Positions 1-9,730 of a stretch of 51,071 bases of DNA are shown here, piece after piece. The notes beneath the pieces are model-generated. The model worked only from the letters and a program-made list of their open reading frames with translations, ran no database searches and had not been told where the DNA came from. The DNA lies in NCBI GenBank assembly GCA_030539495.1, contig JAUNRX010000009.1:1-51071 (forward strand). Reading direction: 5' to 3'. The position numbers were made by a program, and so were the translations under genes. The DNA is from a bacterium (lineage in GTDB: Bacteria > Bacillota > Clostridia > Lachnospirales > Lachnospiraceae). Within the stretch, counting starts at the first letter, position 1; each line of letters begins with the position of its first letter.

Positions 1-1180
1 GTTTGTTTAATTTCTTAGATAAGTCACGGATCATACGTGGGAAACGGTTTACAACGCTTTCAATTGGAACCATTCGTACTTTCATTACAGACTCATGTAA
101 GCTTGTAGTTACACGTTCTAAGTATTCAATCTGTTCGTTGAAGCTTCCTTGTGTCTTATCGTTACGGTCAGTACTGTTGATAGATACTAAACCATTTTTG
201 GCAATGATAAGCTCAGAAACTAAGTTCATAAGAACATCAAGCTTTTCAATATCAACACGTACGGAACGGTTTACTACTGGTTTGCTTGCTTGAGTCTTTT
301 GTTCTTTCTTCGCTGCCTTTGCTTTCTTTTCTTCCGGTTTTTCTTGATCTTGTTCTTGTTTTTCCTGAACTGGAGCCACTTCTGGTTTTTCAATCAGTTC
401 TATGATCACATCTTTAATTTCAGATACATTTAATACTTTTGCTTTTACATCTTCTAAAGACAGCTTTGTAATAAAGAATAAGCTGAAATCAAAATCAAAT
501 TTTTCATCTTCAATATCTTGAACGCCAGGTTGTGATTTAATAATCGTTCCTGCTTCTTCAAGTGCTTTAAATACTAAAAATGCTCTTGCTGATTTTAAGA
601 TACATGTCTCTTGAACGAATACTGTCATTCCAAACACGTGATCTCCCTCGTTGTATGCTTCAATTACAGCGTGTTGTTCAAACTCTTCAAGTTTCAATTC
701 TTTGAATTTCGCATTATTTTCAGTTATAACTGCAGCTTCTGTTACAGCTACTTCAGCAGCTGCTTCTGTTACTTCTTTTACTTCTTTTACGGCTCCACCA
801 CCGTTTAAGAATTCATTTAATGCTGCAATAATATCATCGTTATCTTCTGTTCCTTCATCCGCAGCGGACTGAATATTCGCCAGATAAGACTCTAGTGCAT
901 CTAGACCTCTGAATAAAACATCGACTAATTCGTCAGTCGCTTTCATCTTTCCATTACGGATTTCAGAAAATACATTTTCCATATCATGAGTCAAGCGTTG
1001 CATTCTCTTATAACCCATTGTTCCTGCCATACCTTTTAAAGAGTGGGCAGCACGGAAAATCTCGTTAATCGTTGCTTCGTTCTCTGGTTCCTTTTCCAGA
1101 ATTAAAATTTGTTCGTTTAAATTCTGTAAATGTTCTTTTGTCTCATCAATAAAAATATCCAAATACTGGTTCATATCCAT
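1..1180 (-). CDS. cheA: Chemotaxis histidine kinase CheA, N-terminal part
   Basis: CheA autophosphorylates on a P1-domain histidine in response to chemoreceptors and passes the phosphate to CheY. About 393 residues are visible; the rest lies beyond the left edge, so the gene is partial only because of the window. The P1/Hpt motif RAAHSLKG puts the phospho-histidine near residue 46. A charged Glu/Lys/Gln linker follows the P2-like region, and the start of the P3 dimerisation helices (DIEKLDVLMNLVSEL) lies near residue 310. The ATG at 1180 follows a strong GGAGGTG that is encoded inside the end of cheB, so the two genes are probably translationally coupled. The catalytic P4 and CheW-like P5 domains cannot be seen here. 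Confidence 0.95.
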   Translation of the reverse strand, partial: MDMNQYLDIFIDETKEHLQNLNEQILILEKEPENEATINEIFRAAHSLKGMAGTMGYKRMQRLTHDMENVFSEIRNGKMKATDELVDVLFRGLDALESYLANIQSAADEGTEDNDDIIAALNEFLNGGGAVKEVKEVTEAAAEVAVTEAAVITENNAKFKELKLEEFEQHAVIEAYNEGDHVFGMTVFVQETCILKSARAFLVFKALEEAGTIIKSQPGVQDIEDEKFDFDFSLFFITKLSLEDVKAKVLNVSEIKDVIIELIEKPEVAPVQEKQEQDQEKPEEKKAKAAKKEQKTQASKPVVNRSVRVDIEKLDVLMNLVSELIIAKNGLVSINSTDRNDKTQGSFNEQIEYLERVTTSLHESVMKVRMVPIESVVNRFPRMIRDLSKKLNK

Positions 1181-1181
1181 A

Positions 1182-1766
1182 TTAATGCACCTCCACATTC
1201 TTAGTAATAACTTCAGCCATTTTATGTAATGGTACAATTTTATCCGCTAGTCCTGCTTCATAAATCGACTTTGGCATTCCATAAACTGTTGATGTTTCTT
1301 TGTCTTGAGTTATTATATAAAGATTTTTATGCTCAGATAAAATCTTAATACCTTCTAAACTATCATCGCCCATCCCTGTGAGCACGGCTATTGTCACCGT
1401 CTTGTAGTCTGTTCTTACTAATGATTTGAATAGTTCGTCCGCACATGGACGTAAGCCATTCTTGGCCGGCTTGTCATTTAGCTTGATGATATGCTTACCA
1501 AGGGGTGCTTTTTTTATTAACATTTGAAAACCGCCTTTGGCCAGATATGCACATCCCTTTTGCAAAGTCAAGTTTTCATCGGCTTCTAGAACATGGATCT
1601 CACTTAAAGAGTCCAATCGTTCTGCTAAGGATTTTGTAAAACCTGCTGGCATATGCTGAACAATAAGAATTGGACAGTCGATGTCTTTTGGCAGCAAAGG
1701 AATAATTTTTTGCAATGCCTTTGGTCCTCCCGTGGAACAGGCAATTACAATTAGGTTATCTTTCAT
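1182..1766 (-). CDS. cheB: CheB methylesterase, catalytic domain only
   Basis: CheB removes methyl groups from (and deamidates) chemoreceptors, resetting their sensitivity. The 194 residues match only the catalytic half: the serine motif ACSTGGPKAL near residue 10, the histidine motif VQHMPAGFT near 38, and the aspartate motif LTGMGDDS near 133. The usual N-terminal receiver domain (about 120 residues plus linker) is absent. The ATG abuts the ycgR stop as TAAATG, and AAGGA within the end of ycgR is the ribosome site, so no room exists for a longer protein. Classical CheB is inhibited by its receiver until phosphorylated by CheA; this form would need other control. The family call is firm; its regulation is unknown. 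Confidence 0.9.
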   Translation of the reverse strand: MKDNLIVIACSTGGPKALQKIIPLLPKDIDCPILIVQHMPAGFTKSLAERLDSLSEIHVLEADENLTLQKGCAYLAKGGFQMLIKKAPLGKHIIKLNDKPAKNGLRPCADELFKSLVRTDYKTVTIAVLTGMGDDSLEGIKILSEHKNLYIITQDKETSTVYGMPKSIYEAGLADKIVPLHKMAEVITKNVEVH

Positions 1767-2465
1767 TTACATCAATCCTTTTTCTCGTCTCAGTTGCTTT
1801 CGTTCTTCTTCAAAAACATATTTAATTATTTGCTCTCTCTGTATAATATCAATTTTAGAAAACTCGACTCTTGTTTCAAACATAGAATCACTATTTTCTA
1901 TTTGAATGGAAGATATCACATCCGAGAGTAATTTTACTATCTGCGTATTTGAGCTGGTACAAAGACGTACCTTTAAAATAAGCTCGCTCCCTGCTTCTAG
2001 CTGTTCTTTAGAATGGAATCTTGCTCCTCCACCGCTTATATCAGTCAGAATTGCTCGTTTCCATGTCTCACAGGCTTCTTGATCGAAATCGAGATTCTCC
2101 TCGCTATATACGCGGTATCTCGCTTCCATCTTTTCAAAAAGTCTGTAATATTGTCTACGCTGCTCCCTCTTATACTCTTCTTGGAGTTTAAGCACTCCTA
2201 TGGACAAATTCCCTTCGGTATAGCTGTCTTCTACTTTACCAGTACAGTTAATCAATCCTCGTTTTGTATATACACATAATTGATATATAGCTCCTGTGAT
2301 CAGATTAACTTCTTTTGACTGCTCCAAAGGCATCCCTATATGGACTTCATCTTCTCCCTTTAAATCTAAGACTTTGCTGACGTATTCCTTTTTTTGTCCT
2401 TCACTGTCTTTCCCCTGTTGTATGATGGTCAGCTTGTCTCCAAGCGTTATTGTCTTTTCAAACAT
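1767..2465 (-). CDS. ycgR: YcgR-like PilZ flagellar brake protein
   Basis: This is a 232-residue c-di-GMP receptor that, in the YcgR family, acts on the flagellar motor or stator to slow swimming. The N-terminal half resembles the YcgR_N domain. The C-terminal half is a PilZ domain with the arginine motif REQRRQYYR near residue 120 and the D-x-S-x-x-G motif (DISGGG) near 165; these are the c-di-GMP-binding elements. The ATG follows GGGGGGAAG. It sits between flhG and cheB, which suggests that c-di-GMP control is built into the fla/che operon. B. subtilis calls its homologue MotI/DgrA. Confidence 0.88.
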   Translation of the reverse strand: MFEKTITLGDKLTIIQQGKDSEGQKKEYVSKVLDLKGEDEVHIGMPLEQSKEVNLITGAIYQLCVYTKRGLINCTGKVEDSYTEGNLSIGVLKLQEEYKREQRRQYYRLFEKMEARYRVYSEENLDFDQEACETWKRAILTDISGGGARFHSKEQLEAGSELILKVRLCTSSNTQIVKLLSDVISSIQIENSDSMFETRVEFSKIDIIQREQIIKYVFEEERKQLRREKGLM

Positions 2466-2490
2466 AAACTTCCCCCCAATACAAATTTAA

Positions 2491-3387
2491 TTAGCGTTTT
2501 CTATTTAAAAAACCGGAAAACAGTTTTCTTATTCCTCCACGTGGTTCCTCTTCCTGTTGGATGGAGCTTCCATCATGAATCTTGCTAGCTAATTGCTTTA
2601 TCGAACTAGCCGCCGGTGAATTTGGATATGCTAATGTAATTGGCTTTTGTGCCATAACTGACTTTGTAATGTTCATATCTTGAACTACAGAGCCAGCTAA
2701 CTGTAAATCTACACGTAAGAACTTGGCTGCAACAACATTCAATTTAGAATGAAGTACTCTTCCATCATGTTCATCAAAGACTCTATTGGCAACAAGGTCA
2801 ATCCTCATTGGTTCTTCTGAGTCCTCAAATGTCCTGCTTACTGATTTCAAAACTGCATAAGCATCCGTAATAGACGTTGGTTCCGGAGTTGCAACAAGCA
2901 ATACCCTGTCGCTTGCACCGATAAACTGCATCAGTCCATCAGAAATACCGGCTCCCGTATCTATAATAATATAATCGGCTAATTCATCTAATTCATATAA
3001 TCTTTCAGAGATATTTTTGATCTGATAGGCATCTAAATCGATTAACTCTTCAATCCCTGATCCTCCGGAGATAAATCCAATCCCCTCAGGGCCCGATGTA
3101 ATGACTTCCTTTATACTCTTACCACGAAACATTAGGTCAGCTAAACTGTATTGTGGTCGAATACCTAACATAACTTCCACATTGGCAAGACCAAAGTCTG
3201 CATCAAGCACAATAACACGATTCCCTAACTTACTTAGACTAATTGCCAGATTGATAGAGATATTAGATTTGCCTACACCGCCTTTACCACTTGTTACTGT
3301 GATAATCTTTGCAGATTTGGTTGCAGGTTGATTTGTCTGTAATTCATGTTGTCTAATAATGTTACGTAAGTTTGTCGCTTGATCCAC
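2491..3387 (-). CDS. flhG: FlhG/YlxH, MinD-like ATPase for flagellar number
   Basis: FlhG is a ParA/MinD-family ATPase that works with FlhF to control the number and position of flagella and helps C-ring assembly. The 298-residue protein has the deviant Walker A motif SGKGGVGKSN near residue 33, a DADFGLAN motif near 62, and a C-terminal basic, amphipathic tail typical of membrane-associating MinD proteins. The N-terminal segment (DQATNLRNIIRQ) resembles the FlhF-activating DQAxxLR motif of FlhG. The GTG start overlaps the flhF stop (TAGTG), with GGGGGG upstream as ribosome site, so it should be coupled to flhF translation. Confidence 0.92.
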   Translation of the reverse strand: MDQATNLRNIIRQHELQTNQPATKSAKIITVTSGKGGVGKSNISINLAISLSKLGNRVIVLDADFGLANVEVMLGIRPQYSLADLMFRGKSIKEVITSGPEGIGFISGGSGIEELIDLDAYQIKNISERLYELDELADYIIIDTGAGISDGLMQFIGASDRVLLVATPEPTSITDAYAVLKSVSRTFEDSEEPMRIDLVANRVFDEHDGRVLHSKLNVVAAKFLRVDLQLAGSVVQDMNITKSVMAQKPITLAYPNSPAASSIKQLASKIHDGSSIQQEEEPRGGIRKLFSGFLNRKR

Positions 3388-4586
3388 TACTCGTTCCCCC
3401 CTAATAGCTGTTTCGCAATTTTCTGAGCATTGATCTTACCGATATCATCCGGTACATTCTGTCCCCATGTCGTATAAGATAACGGTGCCTGAGTCAGCAT
3501 TCTGATATTCAGTATGTTTCCCCATGCCAGAGTTTCATCTAACTTGGTAAAAATCAGGTTAAATCCTGCAAGTCGTTTATAAGTCTCATAAATCTGTAAT
3601 AAGTCTTTATATTTTGTAGTGGCACTTAAGACTAAATAGATTTCCCTTAAATCTTCGCTTGTAATATCAAGCATTTCTTTAATATCAGCCACTTGATCTT
3701 GATTTTTATGAGAACGTCCTGCTGTATCGACTAAGACTAAGTCATAGTCCTTAAATTCATCCTTAAGGCTTAATAGCTCCTCATTGGAGTACACAACCTT
3801 TAAAGGAATGCTTAAGATATTGGCATACGTTCTTAATTGATCTACCGCAGCAATACGATACGTGTCTAACGTTACAAGGGCAACCTTTGCTTTGTTCTGA
3901 AGCTTCATACTAGAAGCAATCTTTGCAATGGTCGTTGTCTTGCCAACACCAGTAGGTCCAATGAAAAACACAAATTTCGTTTCATTTTCTTCTAAGGCAA
4001 TGGATTTCGGCTGTCCTAACTTTAACACAATTTTCTGATAAATATGGGACAACACATTGTCTACGGAAGTGTCTTTTTCGATGCGATTTTCCACTTCTCG
4101 GATAATGCTCATGGCATTTTCCTTAGTAACGTCGTTTTCTAACAACTGGTCATAGATTAATTTGACACATGGGATGTCAAATACATCTGTTTCCACTTTT
4201 GTTTCTTTTGCTAATTTTTCATTTTGCTCCATCTGAGTTACAAGCAAGGATTGAAGCTTATCTAACTTTTCTTCAATCGCACTTCTTTCTTCCTTGGAGT
4301 CTGTCTTTTCCTCTGCAGTAAGGTCTTTTAAAATATCCCCACGAACCTTTGCCTGTTCATAATTTGGATTAAATCCAGTCGTAAATGCAGGTTTTGCTGC
4401 AGGCTTTTCTTTTACTGTATCATCAAGAGCTGCGGTTACCTCAACACTTGATTTTCTAAAGAGACGATAGACACCTTTTGGGCTAATCGTCTTAATATTC
4501 ATAATGATTGCATCTTTTCCAAGCTCTTGCTTTACAAGAAGCATTGCCTCTGTTTCTGTCGTTGCCTCGAATTTTTTAATGATCAT
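3387..4586 (-). CDS. flhF: FlhF, SRP-type GTPase for flagellar placement
   Basis: FlhF is the third SRP-GTPase family member (with Ffh and FtsY) and directs where the flagellum is built. The 399-residue protein has a variable N-terminal B domain, a linker, and an NG domain. The G1 motif IGPTGVGKTTT lies near residue 210, the DTAGRSH G3 motif near 290, and the TKLDE G4 motif near 350. The ATG overlaps the flhA stop (TAATG), and GGTGA inside the flhA end serves as ribosome site. FlhG downstream is its regulator. Confidence 0.95.
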   Translation of the reverse strand: MIIKKFEATTETEAMLLVKQELGKDAIIMNIKTISPKGVYRLFRKSSVEVTAALDDTVKEKPAAKPAFTTGFNPNYEQAKVRGDILKDLTAEEKTDSKEERSAIEEKLDKLQSLLVTQMEQNEKLAKETKVETDVFDIPCVKLIYDQLLENDVTKENAMSIIREVENRIEKDTSVDNVLSHIYQKIVLKLGQPKSIALEENETKFVFFIGPTGVGKTTTIAKIASSMKLQNKAKVALVTLDTYRIAAVDQLRTYANILSIPLKVVYSNEELLSLKDEFKDYDLVLVDTAGRSHKNQDQVADIKEMLDITSEDLREIYLVLSATTKYKDLLQIYETYKRLAGFNLIFTKLDETLAWGNILNIRMLTQAPLSYTTWGQNVPDDIGKINAQKIAKQLLGGNE

Positions 4587-6619
4587 TACATTGTCACCAT
4601 CCCAACTGATTGTAATTCAACGGAAGAGTCTATTTCATTGTAGGATAATACAACCAAGTCACTGAAATAATCTAACGTTAATTTTTTAAAGTACATGCGG
4701 ACAATCGGTGAAGTTATGACAATTGGAGTTCTTCCTAGGTCTTCTAACTTCTTAGTCTCTTGCTTTAATGATTTTAAGATTGCTTGAACTTTATCTGGCT
4801 CTAACGTTAAGTAAGAACCTTGCTCCGTTTGCTTCACAGATGCCATAATATCCTTCTCCACTTCAGGATCAAGCGTAACTACGCTATTTCCGGTTGGTTC
4901 TGGGAAGAATGTATTGGTAATGGCTCTCTTTAAGCTTTGTCTTACATACTCAGTGAGTACATCGGTATCTCTTGTCGTTGGAGCATAATCTGCCAACGTT
5001 TCAAATATAGTAATTAAATCACGGATGGAAACTCCTTCACGCAATAAATTCTGAAGTACTTTTTGTATCTCACCAACATTAAGAAGTTTAGGCACAAGTT
5101 CTGAAATAAGTGTCTGGTTGGCTTCTGTAACATTGTTGATCAGGTTTTGTACATCTTGTCGGCTTAGAAGATCTGCAAGATTTCTTCGTATGATTTCCAT
5201 TAAATGTGTTGCAATAATGGAAGGTGGATCTACTACGGTATAGCCAAGAGACTCTGCACGTTCTCTCTGGCTTTCTGTAATCCAGATTGCCGGTAAATGG
5301 AACGAAGGCTCAAAGGTTGGAATACCAGTGATTTCATCTTCCACATACCCTGGGTTCATAGCCATATAGTGATCAAATAGGATTTCTCCCTCACTAACAG
5401 GAACCCCTTTGATCTTAATCATATATTGATTAGGATTCAACTGAATGTTATCCCTTAAACGTACCATTGGTACGACACAACCAAGTTCTAAGGCAACTTG
5501 ACGACGGATCATTACGATACGGTCAAGTAAGTCACCCCCTTGGTTAACATCAGCAAGTGGAATAATACCATAACCGAATTCTAATTCGATTGGATCCACT
5601 TGTAATAAGGAAACAACATTCTCAGGTCTACGAATTTCGTCTGCGCTTGCTTCATCTTCAGCAACTTCTTCCTCAATTTCAGCAATATTCTGCGTTTGCG
5701 ACATTGTAAGCCCTTTATATCCTATAATACCACCAATTCCCATAAATAACCACCAAGGAAGTGGAGTAAACAGTCCTAAGAACGACATAGCGCCCCCAAC
5801 CATATATAATACTTTAGGTTCTGAGAATAACTGTGCAAACAGAATATCCCCAATATCTGCTTCTTTTCCTACTTTTGTAACGATAATACCGGTTGATAAT
5901 GAAATCAACAAGGATGGAATCTGACTCACCAGACCATCACCAATGGTGAGGATTACGTATTTGTCGAGAGCGGCATTCATATCCATTCCCTGACGCATCA
6001 TACCCATAACGAGACCACCTGCTAAGTTGATCATTGTAATGATAAGACCTGCAATGGCATCCCCTTTAACGTACTTAGTAGCACCATCCATAGCTCCGAA
6101 AAAGCTGGATTCTTGTTGCAGTTTTTCCCTACGTTCTTTTGCCTGAACATCTGTAATCGAACCGGTATTTAAATCGGCATCGATTGCCATCTGCTTACCT
6201 GGCATTGCATCCAGTGTAAAACGTGCCGTTACTTCGGATACACGTTCAGACCCTTTATTGATTACGATAAACTGAACCAATATTAACACGAAAAAGATGA
6301 TTGCACCGATAATGATATCGTTACCACCAACGAAACTACCGAATGTGGTTACGACATTACCAGGCTCACCTTTTGATAAGATTAATCTCGTGGACGAAAC
6401 GTTAAGTCCAATACGAAATACGGTTGTGAATAATAATAACGTTGGAAATGACGCTAAATCCAATACTTCTTTTGAGAATAAAGCATTGAATAAAATAATC
6501 ATTGCGATGGACATGTTCATTGCTAATAATATGTCTAATAGTAAAGAAGGAATCGGTACAATTAAAAATATAATTGCAGCAATTATATATATACCAACGA
6601 CTAAATCTGACTTCTTCAT
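4586..6619 (-). CDS. flhA: FlhA, flagellar type III export gate protein
   Basis: FlhA is the large export-gate subunit and forms a nonameric ring that uses proton motive force and receives chaperone-substrate complexes. The N-terminal half has about eight hydrophobic segments. The conserved cytoplasmic loop after the fourth (NKGSERVSEVTARFTLDAMP) is the FHIPEP signature, and the C-terminal half is the soluble FlhA-C domain. The chosen ATG at 6619 follows GGAGGAA by about 6 bases; an in-frame TTG six bases earlier is less well placed. The length (677 residues) is normal for FlhA. Confidence 0.96.
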   Translation of the reverse strand: MKKSDLVVGIYIIAAIIFLIVPIPSLLLDILLAMNMSIAMIILFNALFSKEVLDLASFPTLLLFTTVFRIGLNVSSTRLILSKGEPGNVVTTFGSFVGGNDIIIGAIIFFVLILVQFIVINKGSERVSEVTARFTLDAMPGKQMAIDADLNTGSITDVQAKERREKLQQESSFFGAMDGATKYVKGDAIAGLIITMINLAGGLVMGMMRQGMDMNAALDKYVILTIGDGLVSQIPSLLISLSTGIIVTKVGKEADIGDILFAQLFSEPKVLYMVGGAMSFLGLFTPLPWWLFMGIGGIIGYKGLTMSQTQNIAEIEEEVAEDEASADEIRRPENVVSLLQVDPIELEFGYGIIPLADVNQGGDLLDRIVMIRRQVALELGCVVPMVRLRDNIQLNPNQYMIKIKGVPVSEGEILFDHYMAMNPGYVEDEITGIPTFEPSFHLPAIWITESQRERAESLGYTVVDPPSIIATHLMEIIRRNLADLLSRQDVQNLINNVTEANQTLISELVPKLLNVGEIQKVLQNLLREGVSIRDLITIFETLADYAPTTRDTDVLTEYVRQSLKRAITNTFFPEPTGNSVVTLDPEVEKDIMASVKQTEQGSYLTLEPDKVQAILKSLKQETKKLEDLGRTPIVITSPIVRMYFKKLTLDYFSDLVVLSYNEIDSSVELQSVGMVTM

Positions 6620-6669
6620 CTCCAATTCCTCCCTCTAGTTTCCCTATAGTTGTCATAAAACAGTTTTCC

Positions 6670-7782
6670 CTAACTGTTTTTTATCTTATAAACGTATGCT
6701 AATACCTCTGCAACCATTTGATATAATTCCTCTGGAATTTCATCACCAAGTTCTACATTGAAGTAGATCATACGAGCAAGCGGCTTATTTTCGACAATCT
6801 CAATTTGATTCTCTCTTGCTACTTCTCTAATCCTAGCTGCAAGATGATCTGCACCTTTTGCAATGACAACTGGTGCCTTATTCGATAATTTATCGTATTG
6901 CAGTGCAACAGCAAGATGGGTAGGATTGGTGATTACTACGTCCGCTTCCGGAAGACTCTTCATCATACGCTGTTGTGAAGCCTCACGCATCTTCTGTTTA
7001 ATACGTCCCTTGATTTGAGGATCACCCTCCATATTTTTATATTCATCTCGGATTTCCTGTTTTGTCATTCGTAAGTCCTTTTTAAACTTGAACTTTTGAT
7101 AAAACAGATCTGCGAAGCCGAGTAATAAATAAACTAAACTAATCTTTAGCCCAAGATTAATTACAAGGTTACCAATTAACACAATTGCTTCTGACAGAGA
7201 AATGGTATATAACTCTTTCAAGAAGCCAATATCTCCGGCCAATTCGTTATAAACAAGGTAAAAGACAAGGACAATCTTAATAATTGCTTTCACAAGTTCC
7301 ATTAGCTTATCTTTGGAGAACATCTTCTTAAAACCACTGATTGGATTAAACTTAGAGAATTTAGGCTGCAATGGCTTTGTAGACACTTTCCACTTTACCT
7401 GCACCACATTTATTACAAATGCTGTAAGCAAGGCTATTATCAGTAACGGAAGGGCTATCATCAAGATTGATATAAGTACTTCTTTTACTAGCGTATGTGC
7501 TCTGGAATAATTCATCGGCTCACTTGCATACCCTTCCAAGTGTCCCAGATACTTATGAAATGATTCTAAGAATTTATTTCCCAAGTACCCAACCATCACT
7601 TTTAAAGAAAGAAATAATACTGCAAGAGAAGCTCCTGTACTTAACTCCTGACTCTTTGCTACCTGACCCTCATCACGAGCGTCAGTTAACTTTTTTGAAG
7701 TCGGTTCTTCCGTCTTGTCACCTGAATCACCTGCAAAGAACTGCAGATTATATGATAGATAATATAACTTTTTCTTTTCCAT
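6670..7782 (-). CDS. flhB: FlhB, export gate substrate-specificity switch
   Basis: FlhB controls the change from rod/hook to filament export. The 370-residue protein has an N-terminal EEPTSKK motif, four membrane segments between about residues 50 and 230, and a cytoplasmic domain carrying the autocleavage motif NPTH at about 286-289, where FlhB proteins self-cleave between N and P. The start follows AGGAAAAAG. It lies 11 bases after fliR; FliR and FlhB are separate here, not fused as in some clostridia. Confidence 0.95.
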   Translation of the reverse strand: MEKKKLYYLSYNLQFFAGDSGDKTEEPTSKKLTDARDEGQVAKSQELSTGASLAVLFLSLKVMVGYLGNKFLESFHKYLGHLEGYASEPMNYSRAHTLVKEVLISILMIALPLLIIALLTAFVINVVQVKWKVSTKPLQPKFSKFNPISGFKKMFSKDKLMELVKAIIKIVLVFYLVYNELAGDIGFLKELYTISLSEAIVLIGNLVINLGLKISLVYLLLGFADLFYQKFKFKKDLRMTKQEIRDEYKNMEGDPQIKGRIKQKMREASQQRMMKSLPEADVVITNPTHLAVALQYDKLSNKAPVVIAKGADHLAARIREVARENQIEIVENKPLARMIYFNVELGDEIPEELYQMVAEVLAYVYKIKNS

Positions 7783-7793
7783 TCTTTTTCCTA

Positions 7794-8567
7794 CTATGAA
7801 CCTGCTAGGCTTTTTATAATCAATTCCAACATCTCTTTCATTTCCTCGAAAATGAAATTACCGATAGTCGGAAGAGTTGACACGATTACTAACAAAACCA
7901 AAAGCCCCACAATGATCTTTAATTGGAAACCAATTACAAACATGTTCATTTGCGGCGCTACTTTTGCTAAGATTGCAAGTACTGTATTTACAATCAATAT
8001 GGATGCGAAAATTGGTAATACGATACGAAATCCTATGATAAACATATCTCCCAAAAATCTCACCAAGATATTATACATATCAAAGCTAAACTTTGCTTGC
8101 CCCATGGGGATCAAAGTAAAGGTAGAGATGATTGCTCTCAATAAATAATAATGCATATTAGTCACCAAAAGGACTAATAATACAAAATAGGATAACAAAT
8201 TACTTGTTACGGTAACCTGTTGTCCATTGACTGGGTCAAACATATTCGCCATGGAATATCCGATATCTTGATCTAATAATTGACCCGCAAAACTTATAAT
8301 CCTAGTACAGATACTTGCAACGTACCCGACTAACAAACCTACTAAAAATTCTTTTATTACTAATCCTGCAAATCCATAAACGGTAGTATACGATAACGGT
8401 TCATACGTAATCAGCGGACCTACTATCATAGTTAGAAATACGGAAAGTGCTGCTTTTACTTTCACCGGTATGCTGCTGATACTAAAGATCGGAGCTGTGA
8501 AGATAAACGCTGATATTCTGATTAAGATTAGTAAATAGAACTCCACATTCTCAATTGTAACTCCCAT
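7794..8567 (-). CDS. fliR: FliR, flagellar export gate membrane protein
   Basis: FliR joins FliP and FliQ in the helical core of the export channel. The 257-residue protein is very hydrophobic, with about six predicted membrane helices and the conserved LLDQDIGYSMANMFDP segment near residue 90. The ATG has GGAG five bases upstream. It lies in the usual fliO-P-Q-R-flhB order. Confidence 0.94.
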   Translation of the reverse strand: MGVTIENVEFYLLILIRISAFIFTAPIFSISSIPVKVKAALSVFLTMIVGPLITYEPLSYTTVYGFAGLVIKEFLVGLLVGYVASICTRIISFAGQLLDQDIGYSMANMFDPVNGQQVTVTSNLLSYFVLLVLLVTNMHYYLLRAIISTFTLIPMGQAKFSFDMYNILVRFLGDMFIIGFRIVLPIFASILIVNTVLAILAKVAPQMNMFVIGFQLKIIVGLLVLLVIVSTLPTIGNFIFEEMKEMLELIIKSLAGS

Positions 8568-8598
8568 ATGTTCTCCTATGCCTTTAAGTACCCTTCGT

Positions 8599-8868
8599 TT
8601 AATGAATATACATATTTAAATTCGTCATTAAATCAATAAAAAATTCCGCTATATTATTCATAATCCAATGTCCGCATAAAATAATCATGATAAAGATTGC
8701 AATCAATTTAGGGACAAATGTTAATGTTTGTTCTTGAATTGAAGTTACTGTCTGAAAAATACTGATGATCAAACCTACGACTAAGGATACGATTAACAGT
8801 GGTGCGGATGTCTTGATAATAATCCAGACTGCCTTATAAGCAATCTCCATAACAGTAGTATCTGTCAT
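8599..8868 (-). CDS. fliQ: FliQ, flagellar export gate small membrane protein
   Basis: FliQ is the small, two-helix subunit of the FliPQR export core. The 89-residue protein has two hydrophobic hairpin helices (about 17-38 and 50-72) separated by a loop with the family-typical FQTVTSIQEQTL segment. A clear AAGGAG precedes the ATG. Length and position between fliP and fliR are typical. Confidence 0.95.
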   Translation of the reverse strand: MTDTTVMEIAYKAVWIIIKTSAPLLIVSLVVGLIISIFQTVTSIQEQTLTFVPKLIAIFIMIILCGHWIMNNIAEFFIDLMTNLNMYIH

Positions 8869-8888
8869 AATAAATTCTCCTTAAGCGT

Positions 8889-9722
8889 TTAATAAAAGGT
8901 TTGAACGACTTGCCCAATGATTAGATTCCATCCATCTGCCAAGATAAATAATAATAACTTAAATGGCATGGAAATCGTAGTTGGCGGTAGCATCATCATA
9001 CCCATGGACATTAACGTGGAAGCAACGACCATATCGATTATGATAAATGGTATATAGATTAAGAAACCAATAATAAATGCAGTTCTTAACTCACTAATGA
9101 TAAATGCAGGGATCAGCGTAGTTGTTGGAATATCCTCTACGTTCTCGATACTTTCTGCATCCACATCGGCAATGTTTAAGAACAGTTTAATATCTTTTCG
9201 ATTCGTCTGTTCAAACATAAAGCTTCGAAGCGGCTCGATACCCTTTTCGATTGCCTGTTCCTGATTAATCGTGCCTTCTTGCAATGGCTTGAGGGCATCG
9301 GTATTGATCTTGGTAAACGTCGGAGCCATAATAAAAAATGTTAAGAATAATGCCAAACCAACAATGATCTGGTTTGGTGGGGTCGTATTGGTACCAAGTG
9401 CTGTCCTCGTAAAATGAAGAACAATTATGATTCTAGTGAAGCTTGTCACCATAATTAAAATAGATGGTGCCAGACTAATTACTGTCAATACTAACAAAAT
9501 CTGAAGAGTACTTGATAAACTAGCACTACCAGCGTTAGAAGTAATATTAAGATTAAAATCATCTTTCGATTCTTTTCCATTTGCATTGTCCGTTGCAGTT
9601 GTCTTATTCGTAGACGTGGCATTTACCGTTGCCTTTTGAAACAATCCTATGCTGCAAATTAGGACTAGCGTAACTAAGACTATCTTTAGTGTTTTTTTGC
9701 TAGATAACGTTATTGCTTTCAT
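8889..9722 (-). CDS. fliP: FliP, flagellar export gate protein with signal peptide
   Basis: FliP is the main subunit of the export channel. The 277-residue protein begins with a positively charged, hydrophobic signal peptide (about residues 1-30), then a Ser/Thr/Asn-rich periplasmic stretch. Membrane segments follow, with the conserved FTRIIIVLHFTR and ALGTNTTPPNQI motifs. A C-terminal helix pair contains MMLPPTTISMPFK. The ATG at 9722 is chosen as start; an in-frame TTG just before it at 9725 is slightly better spaced from GGAAG, so the exact start is open. Confidence 0.94.
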   Translation of the reverse strand: MKAITLSSKKTLKIVLVTLVLICSIGLFQKATVNATSTNKTTATDNANGKESKDDFNLNITSNAGSASLSSTLQILLVLTVISLAPSILIMVTSFTRIIIVLHFTRTALGTNTTPPNQIIVGLALFLTFFIMAPTFTKINTDALKPLQEGTINQEQAIEKGIEPLRSFMFEQTNRKDIKLFLNIADVDAESIENVEDIPTTTLIPAFIISELRTAFIIGFLIYIPFIIIDMVVASTLMSMGMMMLPPTTISMPFKLLLFILADGWNLIIGQVVQTFY

Positions 9723-9730
9723 CAATTGTC

